Source: JAYPHU01 sp964611435
GTDB lineage: Bacteria > Pseudomonadota > Alphaproteobacteria > Rhodospirillales > UBA2165
NCBI GenBank assembly: GCA_964611435.1
Contig: CAZSXT010000017.1
Location: 18,460-82,459 of the forward strand
Reading direction: 5' to 3'
Length of the DNA stretch: 64,000 nt
The position numbers and the translations under genes are program-made. Of this stretch, positions 24,709-33,484 are shown piece by piece (the stretch's first letter is position 1; each line of letters begins with the position of its first letter). The notes below the pieces were generated by a model. The model had not been told where the DNA came from. It saw nothing but the letters and a program-made list of their open reading frames with translations, and made no database searches.

Positions 24709-25809
24709 CTAAAGCTCTAAGTTATTGATAGCATTTCGATATCCGGCATTTTGCCGCCAGGCGTCTGCGACTTTCTCGGCAGAACCGGTGGAGATTCGCT
24801 CGTAGAAACTCATATACTTGCGGACATCCTGCCTTAATCCTTTTGACCCGCCAGCCCGGTATTTTCGCACACAGGTGAAGATCGACGCGAACACCAGCTT
24901 GCCCAGGTCCGCCGACTTGCAGGCGATGGCAAGCCCCGATCCATCGTAATCGGACAACATTTCCATCACCACGCTTTCGGGGATATCCGTGTATCGCCGG
25001 AACATGGTGACAAACAATTTGGCCTCCCGGTTTTGGATCGCCAGCACCAAAAGGTCGGGGGTCAGTTCACCATCCCTCGCCAATTCCTCGGTCAGCTCGA
25101 TATCCGCCGGCGGCGGCGCCTTGCCGTTAATCTCGTCCGCCACCGCCTGTGCCAGCACTTTGTCAACGTACGCCGGCTCCAGCTCGTGGTTGTCGAGTAT
25201 GTACTGGCGGAGCGCCGATGAAACCCAGCCGAACATCCGCTTGGCCAGTTCCGGATCGATTTCCTCGCGCCGTAGGATTGGCTCCTGGAAACTGCTCACC
25301 CGCTTCGACTCTTCGGCCAAAAAGGCCATGGTCTTTGAAGAAATTTCCGCGTTGGGATTCAGAAGCAGCGACCGGATCACACTTTCCTCCCCCGCCTCGA
25401 CCAGCGCATCCGACACTGTCTCTCCCAGGTTGGGCCGCTTGGTGATGGCCATTTGGTGTTCAACCGTTCGGCCGCGAATGATCTCGATCAAGTCTTCATC
25501 GAAAAGAACCGGACTCAGGCTGAGGATCGGAAACGCGACATCGATTTCGTCGTTGGCGAGCAGGATCGCCAGGTCGCGGGGCACGTCGGCTTCCGCAGCC
25601 AGCTGATCGGCGACCGAGCGGCGGAGCGACATTTCCACGTCGCGCATGAGCTGATGCAATATCTCATACATCAGCCGGCGTTCGTTTTTCGTCAGCGCCG
25701 GGAAGTGATCCAGGAACACGCCGGAAATTTCCCGGCCGAAAGTTCTCCGCCCGTCCGGAGATCGGTCACGCGCCAGCTTATAGAGGTAAAGGCTTTCTAC
25801 GGCACCCAT
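24709..25809 (-). CDS. DUF2336 domain protein
   Basis: The protein has 366 residues from MGAVESLY, with AGGGAG just upstream; the frame stays open much further upstream but that part is antisense to RidA. The helical repeat-like text (LAILLANDEIDVAFPILSLS, then LLLNPNAEISSKTMAFLAE) is typical of DUF2336, a HEAT-like family almost restricted to Alphaproteobacteria. Function is not known. It lies ahead of the TAG-broken GGDEF-like gene on the same strand, with 168 bp between them. Confidence 0.8.
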   Translation of the reverse strand: MGAVESLYLYKLARDRSPDGRRTFGREISGVFLDHFPALTKNERRLMYEILHQLMRDVEMSLRRSVADQLAAEADVPRDLAILLANDEIDVAFPILSLSPVLFDEDLIEIIRGRTVEHQMAITKRPNLGETVSDALVEAGEESVIRSLLLNPNAEISSKTMAFLAEESKRVSSFQEPILRREEIDPELAKRMFGWVSSALRQYILDNHELEPAYVDKVLAQAVADEINGKAPPPADIELTEELARDGELTPDLLVLAIQNREAKLFVTMFRRYTDIPESVVMEMLSDYDGSGLAIACKSADLGKLVFASIFTCVRKYRAGGSKGLRQDVRKYMSFYERISTGSAEKVADAWRQNAGYRNAINNLEL

Positions 25810-25935
25810 TTCCCTGCTCCCTCTGGGGAGAGTAGTGATTTCACCACCATTTGTGTATGTCGGAATAGCCGTATGCGATTTTGCCGGGATATAATGTCTC
25901 CTGAACCAGACCTGCCCGTTATTTGGAGGCCAACC

Positions 25936-26322
25936 ATGACCACATTCTTCAATCCCGATACGATCTTTCCACCCCAGGCGGCTTATACCCACGGCGTCGT
26001 TGTGCCCGAGGGAACAGAGCTCTTGTTCATTGCCGGCCAGTTGGGCGTCATGCCGGATGGCACGGTGGCGGAAGGTATCGAAGCGCAGGCCGAGTGGGCG
26101 TTCAAGAACATGCGGGCCATCCTGGAAGACGCCGGCATGGGACCAGAAAACCTGGTCAAGCTGCTCGTCTGCGTCACTGAACAGGAGTTCCGGGGGCCGG
26201 TCATGGCTGCTCGTGAAACAATTCTCGACGGTGTCAAACCGGCCAGCACCCTTCTGGTGGTCAAAGGCCTGGCCCAACCGCAATTCCTTTTCGAAGTCGA
26301 AGGCGTTGCTGCCAAATCATGA
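25936..26322 (+). CDS. RidA/YjgF-family protein
   Basis: The protein has 128 residues, the standard size. The features match RidA enamine/imine deaminases: NPDTIFPPQAAYTHGVVVPEG, IAGQLGVMPDG, NMRAILEDAGMGPENLVKL and a final strand. The Arg that binds the carboxylate in true RidA is not obvious near the C-terminus (GVKPASTLLVVKGLAQPQF), so it may belong to a side group. GGAGG lies before the ATG. Its stop overlaps the next gene start (ATGA). Confidence 0.85.
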   Translation: MTTFFNPDTIFPPQAAYTHGVVVPEGTELLFIAGQLGVMPDGTVAEGIEAQAEWAFKNMRAILEDAGMGPENLVKLLVCVTEQEFRGPVMAARETILDGVKPASTLLVVKGLAQPQFLFEVEGVAAKS

Positions 26323-26807
26323 GTCAAAGTAAATTGCTGCGCAATCTTGGACTTCTGCTGTTGGCCTATTTGGGCATCGCCGCCGCCGTCGGGGGCTATT
26401 TCGTCCTAGAAGGCCGGTTCACCAAAAAGACAGACCCCTTTAATCCGGAGTTGGTGGCGCTAGGAGGGGCCATCTACAAGCAACATTGCGCCGAATGCCA
26501 CGGCGCCAACCTTGAAGGCGAGCCCGGCTGGGAAAAACAGAACGCCGACGGCACCTTCCCCGCCCCTCCGCAAGATCATACCGGGCATACGCCCGAACAC
26601 TCTGACCGGCAACTGTTCGAGTTCATCCAAAAAGGAGGAGCTTATTTTGCGCCAACAAGCTGGACCAGCAACATGCCGGCGTACGAGAAGAAGCTGGCGG
26701 ACCGCGAAATCTGGGCGGTGCTGGCTTTCATCAAAAGCCGGTGGCCGGCCGAGGTCCGGAAAAAGCAGGCGGCGGCAAACTTCGCAGGCAGTTTTGGCCA
26801 TCACTAA
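26319..26807 (+). CDS. Membrane-anchored mono-heme cytochrome c
   Basis: The protein has 162 residues. One N-terminal transmembrane helix (LGLLLLAYLGIAAAVGGYF) anchors it. The heme site is CAECH near residue 57, followed by GANLEGEPGW. A likely axial Met is in SNMPAYEKKL, where MPAY is the usual class I c-type context. It would carry electrons on the periplasmic face. It is translationally coupled to RidA by a 4-bp overlap. Confidence 0.88.
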   Translation: MSQSKLLRNLGLLLLAYLGIAAAVGGYFVLEGRFTKKTDPFNPELVALGGAIYKQHCAECHGANLEGEPGWEKQNADGTFPAPPQDHTGHTPEHSDRQLFEFIQKGGAYFAPTSWTSNMPAYEKKLADREIWAVLAFIKSRWPAEVRKKQAAANFAGSFGHH

Positions 26808-26861
26808 ACGTTTGCTCATTCAATAGTCGATAAATTTGGGCGCCTCCCCGCCGGTAGGAAT

Positions 26862-26875
26862 TTGATCCGGATCAT
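26862..26875 (+). promoter_or_regulatory. FNR/Anr-like box
   Basis: TTGAT-CCGG-ATCAT matches the FNR consensus TTGAT-N4-ATCAA at nine of ten positions. It lies 29-42 bp upstream of the start of the formate/nitrite transporter gene, a class often controlled by oxygen. Confidence 0.5.
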
Positions 26876-26903
26876 TGACGCAAGTCATCGAGAGATTGAA
26901 ACT

Positions 26904-27725
26904 ATGAACATGAAAGAACCTGCAGCTCAAACTCCCTTGGCCAACGCTGATCCTTACGCGCCCCCGCAAATTGCCCGATTGGTGGAAGACGGGGGCATTA
27001 ACAAGGCGCATCTCAGTATTTTGCAAACCTCAATGCTGGCCGTCCTCGCGGGCGCCTTCATTGCATTCGGCGCGATGTTCTTCACCCTGGTCATGACAAA
27101 CCACGGGCTAGGGTTTGGTCCCTCGCGTTTGCTCGGCGGGATCGCGTTTTCGCTCGGATTGATCCTGGTGGTTGTCGCCGGCGCGGAACTGTTCACCGGC
27201 AATAATTTGATTGTCATGGCGTGGGTGGATCGAAAAATCAGTGGTGGCGCGCTCCTCAAGAACTGGATCATCGTCTATGTCGGCAATTTTGCCGGCGCCC
27301 TATTTCTGGCTGTCCTGGTATGGCTTTCAGGCGTCCTGAGTTTGGGAGACGGTGCAGTCTCCCAGACCGCGATCAAGATAGCCGAAGCCAAAATCGCACT
27401 ACCGAATTTGGAGGCGTTTTTCCGGGGCATTCTCTGCAACACACTGGTTTGTTTGGCGGTTTGGCTGTGCGTGGCGGCCCGCAGAGTTAGCGGAAAGATC
27501 CTTGCAATCATCTTTCCGATTTCCGCTTTTGTCGCGCTGGGGTTCGAACATTCGGTCGCCAATATGTATTTTATCCCAGTCGCTTGGCTCTCCGGAGCGA
27601 GTATTTCCGTTGATTCCTTTATGGGAAATTTGATCCCTGTAACCGCCGGCAACTTGGTCGGAGGCGCGGGATTTGTGGCGCTGACGTATTGGGTTATTTA
27701 TCTAAGACATCGACAATCCAACTAG
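26904..27725 (+). CDS. Formate/nitrite transporter (FNT) family channel
   Basis: The protein has 273 residues from the ATG at 26904; a TTG at 26862 falls inside the FNR-like box and is rejected. Six hydrophobic helices are visible. The family landmarks include GAFIAFGAMF, AGAELFTGNN, NWIIVYVGNFAGAL, FFRGILCNTLVCLAVWLC and GFEHSVANMYFIPV. The conserved pore His is in EHSVANM. It would move formate, nitrite or a related small anion across the inner membrane. The FNR-like site suggests low-oxygen control. Confidence 0.9.
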   Translation: MNMKEPAAQTPLANADPYAPPQIARLVEDGGINKAHLSILQTSMLAVLAGAFIAFGAMFFTLVMTNHGLGFGPSRLLGGIAFSLGLILVVVAGAELFTGNNLIVMAWVDRKISGGALLKNWIIVYVGNFAGALFLAVLVWLSGVLSLGDGAVSQTAIKIAEAKIALPNLEAFFRGILCNTLVCLAVWLCVAARRVSGKILAIIFPISAFVALGFEHSVANMYFIPVAWLSGASISVDSFMGNLIPVTAGNLVGGAGFVALTYWVIYLRHRQSN

Positions 27726-27760
27726 AGCACTTTCGACCAATATTGGTTGAAAGCACTCTA
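27723..27760. terminator. Hairpin shared by two convergent genes
   Basis: Outer stem TAGAG/CTCTA and inner 12-bp stem CTTTCGACCAAT/ATTGGTTGAAAG (one G-T) enclose a 2x2 internal loop. The outer strands are the stop codons of the FNT gene (TAG, plus strand) and the kinase gene (TAG, minus strand). There is no T tract, so termination is inferred from position only. Confidence 0.45.
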
Positions 27761-29263
27761 ACCCAAATAATCGCGGGTGGTCTTGAGAACGATTTCCGAG
27801 CCGGCATCCGTATCGACCACATGCCATTTCATGTCGCCCAGGTCATAGGCCAACTGGGAACGGAGCACCTCCACGGTCGCATCCGAAACATCGCCGCGCC
27901 GATCTGAAACCCGTTTTTCCAACACCGCCGGAGAGCCGGTTAGCCATATCCCGGTAAAAGGAACACCTGCTTTATGGGCGATCGTTTGAAAAGCTTCCCG
28001 CTCCTTTGGCTTCGCGGAGACCGAGTCGGTGATCACGCTATGGCCGGCCGCCAAGGCCATCGCGGCAATTTCATTTACCCTATCATAGGTGCGCCGGGTG
28101 ATTTCGGGTGTATAGCCCGATGACGACAGGGTATCTGACAGAGGAACACCCAGAAGGTTTTTACGAACAACGTCGGTACGCACAATGAGAGCGCCGGGAA
28201 CCGGGCCAATTAGTGGTGACAATGACCGGGCCAGCGTCGACTTGCCAGTGCCGGAAACTCCGCCGAGGGAGATCATCCGAGGCCCGGGCGGGGTCAATAA
28301 CTTACGAGCAAATCCAAAGTATCGCCGAGATTCCTGCGCCTTCCCGGCCGTAGCGCCGACATGGGCTCTGATGGCCGCACGCATCGAAAGGAACAACGGT
28401 AACAGAGCCAAACCGCCGTAGTCACCGGATAAGTCCATGTAGGTGTTGAATACGACAGAAGCTTCATCCGCCAAACCGCGAACATGCAAATCCATAAGCA
28501 GGAATGCCAAGTCATATAGGACATCGATCCGGGTGAAACTGTCATTGAATTCGATCCCATCGAACAAGACCGGGTCGTGCTTCAATAGCACCACATTCCC
28601 CACGTGTAGATCTCCATGACAGTGGCGTATTTTACCTCCCGCCACCCGGTTTTGAAGCAGATCTGCATTCCGGGCCAGCGTGTTGAGGCTCGACTTGATA
28701 AGGGATTCAACATCATCCTTTTCGAAAACTTGCCCCGAAAAACTTCGTAAAATTTCCGCACTGCTGTCGATTATCGCACGAGCCGTTGCGGCAAAATCGG
28801 TATGTACCGACGCCGCCTGCTGGTGGAACGCGAAGATTTTCTCCGCCAGCCGTGCCGGCAGTCCGTCTTCGAAACGCCCTTGTTCAGCCAAATGCGCCAG
28901 AAGCTGCTCCTGATCGAAACGACGCATCACGACGAGCCAGTCCACCGCCGCGCCCTCCCCGTCAATGGACAATTTTCCACTCTGATTTCTCTTCACACAG
29001 GCAACCCGCAGATACAATTGCGGCGCCGTTCTCCGGTTTATGACGAGTTCGTTTTCACAAGCCGCTTTCCGCAAGTCGGCCGTTGAAAAATCAAGATAAG
29101 GAAAAGCGACAGGTTTCTTCAGTTTGTAAGCAAAATCACCAGCCAAAAAGACGTGGGAAATGTGGGTTTCGATGTGTTCGACCACGCCCTCATCAAGCCC
29201 ATAGGACTGTGGCGCCAGTAAAAAAGCCACCACGTCGCCGTTGTTTTCCGAAACAGGCTGCAT
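27758..29263 (-). CDS. Bifunctional APH-like kinase / P-loop ATPase
   Basis: The protein has 501 residues. The N-terminal part has the aminoglycoside-phosphotransferase-like fold, with catalytic IRHCHGDLHVGNVVLL and metal-binding FDGIEFND. The C-terminal part begins with a P-loop, SLGGVSGTGKSTLARSL, then a gluconate- or zeta-toxin-like kinase fold with RTDVVRKNLLG and SVSAKPKERE. This two-domain family (COG2187 plus COG0645) is widespread in Proteobacteria; the substrate is not established. It is convergent with the FNT channel. Confidence 0.88.
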   Translation of the reverse strand: MQPVSENNGDVVAFLLAPQSYGLDEGVVEHIETHISHVFLAGDFAYKLKKPVAFPYLDFSTADLRKAACENELVINRRTAPQLYLRVACVKRNQSGKLSIDGEGAAVDWLVVMRRFDQEQLLAHLAEQGRFEDGLPARLAEKIFAFHQQAASVHTDFAATARAIIDSSAEILRSFSGQVFEKDDVESLIKSSLNTLARNADLLQNRVAGGKIRHCHGDLHVGNVVLLKHDPVLFDGIEFNDSFTRIDVLYDLAFLLMDLHVRGLADEASVVFNTYMDLSGDYGGLALLPLFLSMRAAIRAHVGATAGKAQESRRYFGFARKLLTPPGPRMISLGGVSGTGKSTLARSLSPLIGPVPGALIVRTDVVRKNLLGVPLSDTLSSSGYTPEITRRTYDRVNEIAAMALAAGHSVITDSVSAKPKEREAFQTIAHKAGVPFTGIWLTGSPAVLEKRVSDRRGDVSDATVEVLRSQLAYDLGDMKWHVVDTDAGSEIVLKTTRDYLG

Positions 29264-29320
29264 CTCTTCTATATCTCACGCGGCGCCATACTCGCCCAGC
29301 ATAAGGGCGCATCCGTAAAA

Positions 29321-29733
29321 TCAGTGCTCCGTATGATCCTGAAGCGCCGACACGTAATCCATGTCTTCGGTCAATATGTGATCTGAAAGCCACAAAGATA
29401 AAAATGCCATGAAATCAGTCATATCGAAGTGGGCAGGATCCTCGTCAAAGGCTCGCCTGTAATAGGCAACCTGACTTTCCAACTTTCGATGCTTAGAACG
29501 TGGTCGTCCAGACCAGCATAGCGTTGGCCCTTCATCAACTCCTCTTCGCGGGCGAAGTGGTTCTGGACATAGTACTCAAGCGCCCCAATCGTGACGCCTA
29601 TAGAGTCCGGATCAAACCCCTCTTGAACCTTTTCGTGGAGATCATTGATTAACGCGAACAGCCCTTTGTGATCGGCATCCACGGCGTGATATCCGGTGGC
29701 ATACAAGTCGGACCAAGGGAGAATATCGCTCAT
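29321..29733 (-). pseudogene. Bacteriohemerythrin, frameshifted
   Basis: The first frame encodes MSDILPWSDLYATGYHAVDADHKG, then HFAREEELM and DDHVLSIESWK, the helices carrying most di-iron ligands. The match is then lost and that frame ends at 29419. One frame over, the rest of the family appears: SQVAYYRRAFDED, then FMAFLSLWLSDHILTED and a stop at 29321. Restoring one A in the AAA at 29476-29478 joins the two parts. The full protein would have about 137 residues, the normal length, with the C-terminal HxxxD ligands. It is either a recent frameshift or a sequence error. Hemerythrins bind O2 in the cytoplasm. Confidence 0.8.
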
Positions 29734-29785
29734 AGCGGCGCCCTTTCCATACTCTGGGACGTTGATGCGCCCCGCTGCGACAAAA

Positions 29786-30433
29786 CTAACGGCAGCTCAG
29801 GCGAGAGAAGAACTCGGCCAATTGTTCCACCTGGAGCTGGGAGAGATTCCCAACCCGGTCTTCCATAACCGGATGCCGCCGGGTGAGGTTCTTCGCATCG
29901 TCGCCCTCCCGTTTCGCAATCTGAAGCGCGTAAATTTGGTTCAACAAATAAGACTTATTCTGGCCGGACAGGCGCGCCACCCACGCGCCGTGGCTGGTTG
30001 ACCGGTCATCGTGGCAGGCCAAACACTCCATGGCTTTGGGCGGAATAGCGGGAGGCGGTGCGCTTGGATTGATGCAGGCTTCCCCCGCATAAGCCGCCGC
30101 CAACCGAGTAATCTGAGCGTCGGTCAGGCCTTTGAAGTCCACCTTAAGTTTCGGATGAGACCGGCTACCGGCGATGCTTGAGAGATTCTCCGTTTCGGCG
30201 CCTCGGGCGGCCGTTCGAAAATCCCGAATTTGCTTCTCCAGATACTTCTGACGTTGACCCGCGAGCCGTGGGATCAATGGCCCCTTGGTCTTCCCGTTTG
30301 TTCCGTGGCAGGTATCGCACGTTCCTTGGAGTTCAAGCGCGTCTTGAGCCACGCCCGGGCCTGCCAATCCCACCATCATCGAGAACGGAACAGCAAACAT
30401 AACGGCCACCCAAAACAACCGGAAAACAATCAT
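29786..30433 (-). CDS. Di-heme cytochrome c (c4/c553-like)
   Basis: The protein has 215 residues from MIVFRLF, with GGAGAG upstream. A signal peptide ends near GPGVAQ. Two heme motifs, CDTCH and CLACH, lie in two similar halves (RLAGQRQKYLEKQIRDFR and RLSGQNKSYLLNQIYALQ), as in cytochrome c4. Met ligands are expected in the second part of each half; one candidate is VMEDR, the other half shows no clear Met. It is periplasmic and probably feeds a terminal oxidase or reductase. It follows no same-strand partner. Confidence 0.87.
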   Translation of the reverse strand: MIVFRLFWVAVMFAVPFSMMVGLAGPGVAQDALELQGTCDTCHGTNGKTKGPLIPRLAGQRQKYLEKQIRDFRTAARGAETENLSSIAGSRSHPKLKVDFKGLTDAQITRLAAAYAGEACINPSAPPPAIPPKAMECLACHDDRSTSHGAWVARLSGQNKSYLLNQIYALQIAKREGDDAKNLTRRHPVMEDRVGNLSQLQVEQLAEFFSRLSCR

Positions 30434-30720
30434 AATCGGACTCTCCAAATCCTAGCCAGATAATTGTTTTAGCATAGAAAATCGGTGCCGGTTGCACTTT
30501 GATTTCCGTCAAATCCGGCGAAACTTAGGACCGCGGCCCGAGAAATTGAAACGCAATATCGCGAAATATATCGAAAAAACGGTTCTGTCGCCACCGGTGG
30601 GGGAAATGTGTTAACCAATTGATATTGTTTGATTTATACATTTTTTAAAATTAAATGTTGCTATTTTGTTCTTTTTTGCCCTATAAGTGAAACATCAACA
30701 ACGGAACGAGGAAGAACTCC

Positions 30721-30816
30721 ATGTCCAAGAAAAGCTTCGCCAAGGAATTCGCGGCCCTGTCGATCATGTTCGGCGCGGCCTATGTCTGGCTGATCATCGG
30801 CTCCGCCATCAGCTAA
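30721..30816 (+). CDS. 31-residue single-helix membrane peptide
   Basis: A short frame, MSKKSFAKEFAALSIMFGA..., encodes a charged N-terminus and one hydrophobic helix ending IIGSAIS. GAGGAAG lies 8-10 bases before the ATG. A strong terminator lies 87 bp downstream, so it appears to be a free-standing transcript. The A/T-rich region just upstream (30600-30690) could hold its promoter. It resembles the accessory peptides of membrane complexes in size, but no known family is recognised. Confidence 0.6.
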   Translation: MSKKSFAKEFAALSIMFGAAYVWLIIGSAIS

Positions 30817-30902
30817 GGTGTGAACACTGGTTACTCCCGAGGACTCCTAAACACCCTCACCTCACACAGTCCTCACCCACGTGGCCTTCGTGCCGAACAG
30901 AT

Positions 30903-30955
30903 CGGCGCCGGTGTACGGTCCCCCGCCTCCGCACCGGCGCCGTCTGACTTTTTTC
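30903..30955 (+). terminator. Rho-independent terminator
   Basis: CGGCGCCGGTG (30903-30913) pairs perfectly with CACCGGCGCCG (30932-30942) over 11 bp; TCTGAC and six T follow. It closes the small-peptide transcript. Confidence 0.85.
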
Positions 30956-30969
30956 TTCAAATAGGTGAT

Positions 30970-31362
30970 TTACTCTGGCGGCACTTCGCGGGGTTTGCCG
31001 GCGTCATCGATGGCCACATATGTAAAAACGCCTTCGGTCACCTTTACCGGATCATCCACGTCGTCATGGGTTTGGGCCCAAGCCTCGATCTTCACCGTAA
31101 CCGAGGTGCGTCCGACCTTCAGGATTTCGGTAAAACAACTCACCAGATTGCCGACCGGCACCGGCCGCAGAAACGTCATTTCCTGTACCGCGATGGTGAC
31201 GGTCCGGCCATGCGCCCGGCGCCCTGCGGCGATTCCACCGGCCAGATCCATTTGCGACATCAGCCAACCGCCGAAAATATCCCCGTTGGGATTGGTGTCC
31301 TTGGGCATGGCCACAGTGGCGTTGGCCAACAGGCCTTTCGGCCCGCCTTGTTGATCGGTCAT
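30970..31362 (-). CDS. yciA: Acyl-CoA thioesterase, YciA-like hotdog
   Basis: The protein has 130 residues. It carries the YciA-type hotdog text: ATVAMPKDTNPNGDIFGGWL (the Asn-Gly-Asp-Ile-Phe-Gly-Gly active-site motif), MDLAGGIAA and MTFLRPVPVGNLVSC. These enzymes hydrolyse short- to medium-chain acyl-CoA in the cytoplasm. It is convergent with the terminator above and divergent from parE. Confidence 0.9.
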   Translation of the reverse strand: MTDQQGGPKGLLANATVAMPKDTNPNGDIFGGWLMSQMDLAGGIAAGRRAHGRTVTIAVQEMTFLRPVPVGNLVSCFTEILKVGRTSVTVKIEAWAQTHDDVDDPVKVTEGVFTYVAIDDAGKPREVPPE

Positions 31363-31477
31363 AAAAATCTCCGCATTTGGCGCAGAAAAGTGGGTTGCTT
31401 GCTACAATATATTGTTATAATTCCCCAACCAACCACATTATCGTCTAATTCCGCGTAGCATACAGGTAACCCCATTC

Positions 31478-33481
31478 ATGGCCGATCTATTCGAAGACGC
31501 CCCTAAGTCTAAAAAGAAGGCGAAGTCCTATTCCGCCAAGGATATCGAGGTCCTGGAGGGGCTGGAACCGGTCCGGCGGCGGCCCGGCATGTATATCGGC
31601 GGCACCGACGACCGGGCGCTGCATCACCTGGTCGCGGAAATCCTGGACAACGCCATGGACGAGGCAGTCGCCGGCGAGGCGTCGCGCATTGATCTGGAAC
31701 TCACCGCCGGCAACGAAGTCACCGTGCGCGATAACGGCCGGGGCATCCCGACGGACCCCCACCCCAAGTTCAAAACCAAGTCCGCGCTGGAAGTGATCCT
31801 GACCACGCTCCATTCGGGCGGCAAATTTGGCGGCAAGGCCTATGAAACGTCGGGCGGCCTGCACGGCGTCGGTCTGTCGGTGGTCAACGCGCTGTCGGAA
31901 AAGCTGACCGTCGAAGTGGCGCGGGACAAGAAGCTCTGGACCCAAAGTTATGAGCGCGGCAAACCCAAGGGCAAGCTGAAAGACGCCGGTAAAGTCTCCA
32001 ACCGGCGCGGCACCACGGTGACCTTCTCCCCCGACCCGAAAGTTTTTGGCGCAAAGGCCCAGTTCCGCCCGGAAACCCTCTATCGCATGTGCCGTTCCAA
32101 GGCGTATCTCTATCGGGGCGTGGAAATCCGCTGGTCCTGCGCGGAAGAACTCCTGTCCGAGAAGTCCGAGACGCCGGCGAGCGCCACCCTGCACTTCCCC
32201 GGCGGGCTGAAAGACTATCTGGATACGGTCCTGAACGAGCGCAAAACCCTGACCCCCGGCCCGTTTTTCGGCCAGGCCAAGCTCAACGGCGGCTCCGGCA
32301 CGGTGGAATGGGCCGTCGCCTGGCCCGAGGATGAGGACGAGTTCTTCAATTCCTACTGTAACACCGTGCCGACGCCCCTAGGCGGCACCCACGAAGCGGG
32401 CCTGCGCGGCGCGCTGACCAAGGGGTTGCGCGGCTATGGGGAACTCATCAACAACAAGCAGGCCGCAAAGATCATGGCCGATGACGTGATCGGCGGGGCT
32501 AGCATCATGCTGTCCGTGTTCATCCCAGAGCCCCAGTTCCAGGGCCAGACCAAGGAAAAGTTGGCCACGGTGGAGGCGACCAAGCTGGTGGAAACCTCGG
32601 TCGGGGATCACTTTGACCATTGGCTGTCGGGCGATCCGGAAACCAGCAAGCGGCTGTTGGAACATGTCATCGAACGCAGCCTGATCCGCCAGAAAAAGCG
32701 CCAGGAAAAGACCCTGAAGCGCCAATCGGCCACAAAACGGGTGCGCCTGCCCGGCAAACTGTCCGATTGCAGCCAACGCTCCCGCGAAAATACCGAACTG
32801 TTTATTGTCGAGGGCGACAGCGCCGGCGGCTCCGCCAAGCAGGGGCGCGACCGGGCGACACAGGCCGTCCTGCCGCTCCGGGGCAAGATCCTCAACGTCG
32901 CCAGCGCCACCGCCGACAAGATGCAGGCCAACCAGGAAATCAACGATTTGATGGAGGCCCTGGGCTGCGGCACCGGTCCCCGCTACCGCGAGGACGACCT
33001 GCGCTATGAAAAGATCATCATCATGACCGACGCCGACGTGGACGGCGCCCACATCGCCTCTCTTCTCATGACATTTTTCTTTAAAGAAATGCCGGAACTT
33101 ATTGAAAGTGGACATTTATTTCTAGCACAACCGCCCCTCTACCGGCTCAGCCAGGGCGGCAAGACCTTGTATGCCATGGACGATGTCCACAAGGATGTGC
33201 TGATCGAGAAAGAGTTCGACGGCCGCGGCAAGATCGAGATCAGCCGCTTCAAGGGCCTGGGCGAAATGCCGCCGGCCCAGCTCAAGGAAACGGCGATGAA
33301 TCCGGAGACCCGGACGCTGTTGCGGGTCACCCTGCCCCTGCGCCACACCGACGATGAAAAGAAGGAAGCCAAACAGACGGCGGACTTGGTGGAACAACTG
33401 ATGGGCCGCAAGCCGGAACTCCGCCTCGCCTTTATCCAGGAACACGCCGCCGAACTGGAAGACGCCCTGCTGGATGTTTAG
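31478..33481 (+). CDS. parE: DNA topoisomerase IV subunit B
   Basis: The protein has 667 residues, the alphaproteobacterial ParE length. The GHKL ATPase motifs are present: EILDNAMDEAVAG, VRDNGRGIPTD, TSGGLHGVGLSVVNALS. The TOPRIM acidic motifs are present too: LFIVEGDSAGGSAKQGRDR and IIIMTDADVDGAHI. It pairs with ParC (not in this window) to separate sister chromosomes. The short GyrB-insert-free C-terminus and the EVLEGLEPVRRRPGMYIGG start favour ParE over GyrB. Confidence 0.95.
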   Translation: MADLFEDAPKSKKKAKSYSAKDIEVLEGLEPVRRRPGMYIGGTDDRALHHLVAEILDNAMDEAVAGEASRIDLELTAGNEVTVRDNGRGIPTDPHPKFKTKSALEVILTTLHSGGKFGGKAYETSGGLHGVGLSVVNALSEKLTVEVARDKKLWTQSYERGKPKGKLKDAGKVSNRRGTTVTFSPDPKVFGAKAQFRPETLYRMCRSKAYLYRGVEIRWSCAEELLSEKSETPASATLHFPGGLKDYLDTVLNERKTLTPGPFFGQAKLNGGSGTVEWAVAWPEDEDEFFNSYCNTVPTPLGGTHEAGLRGALTKGLRGYGELINNKQAAKIMADDVIGGASIMLSVFIPEPQFQGQTKEKLATVEATKLVETSVGDHFDHWLSGDPETSKRLLEHVIERSLIRQKKRQEKTLKRQSATKRVRLPGKLSDCSQRSRENTELFIVEGDSAGGSAKQGRDRATQAVLPLRGKILNVASATADKMQANQEINDLMEALGCGTGPRYREDDLRYEKIIIMTDADVDGAHIASLLMTFFFKEMPELIESGHLFLAQPPLYRLSQGGKTLYAMDDVHKDVLIEKEFDGRGKIEISRFKGLGEMPPAQLKETAMNPETRTLLRVTLPLRHTDDEKKEAKQTADLVEQLMGRKPELRLAFIQEHAAELEDALLDV

Positions 33482-33484
33482 GGC

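Noticed and set aside
25810..26283. N-terminal extension of the DUF2336 protein
   Set aside because: This stretch is antisense to RidA; a good ribosome site marks the ATG at 25809.
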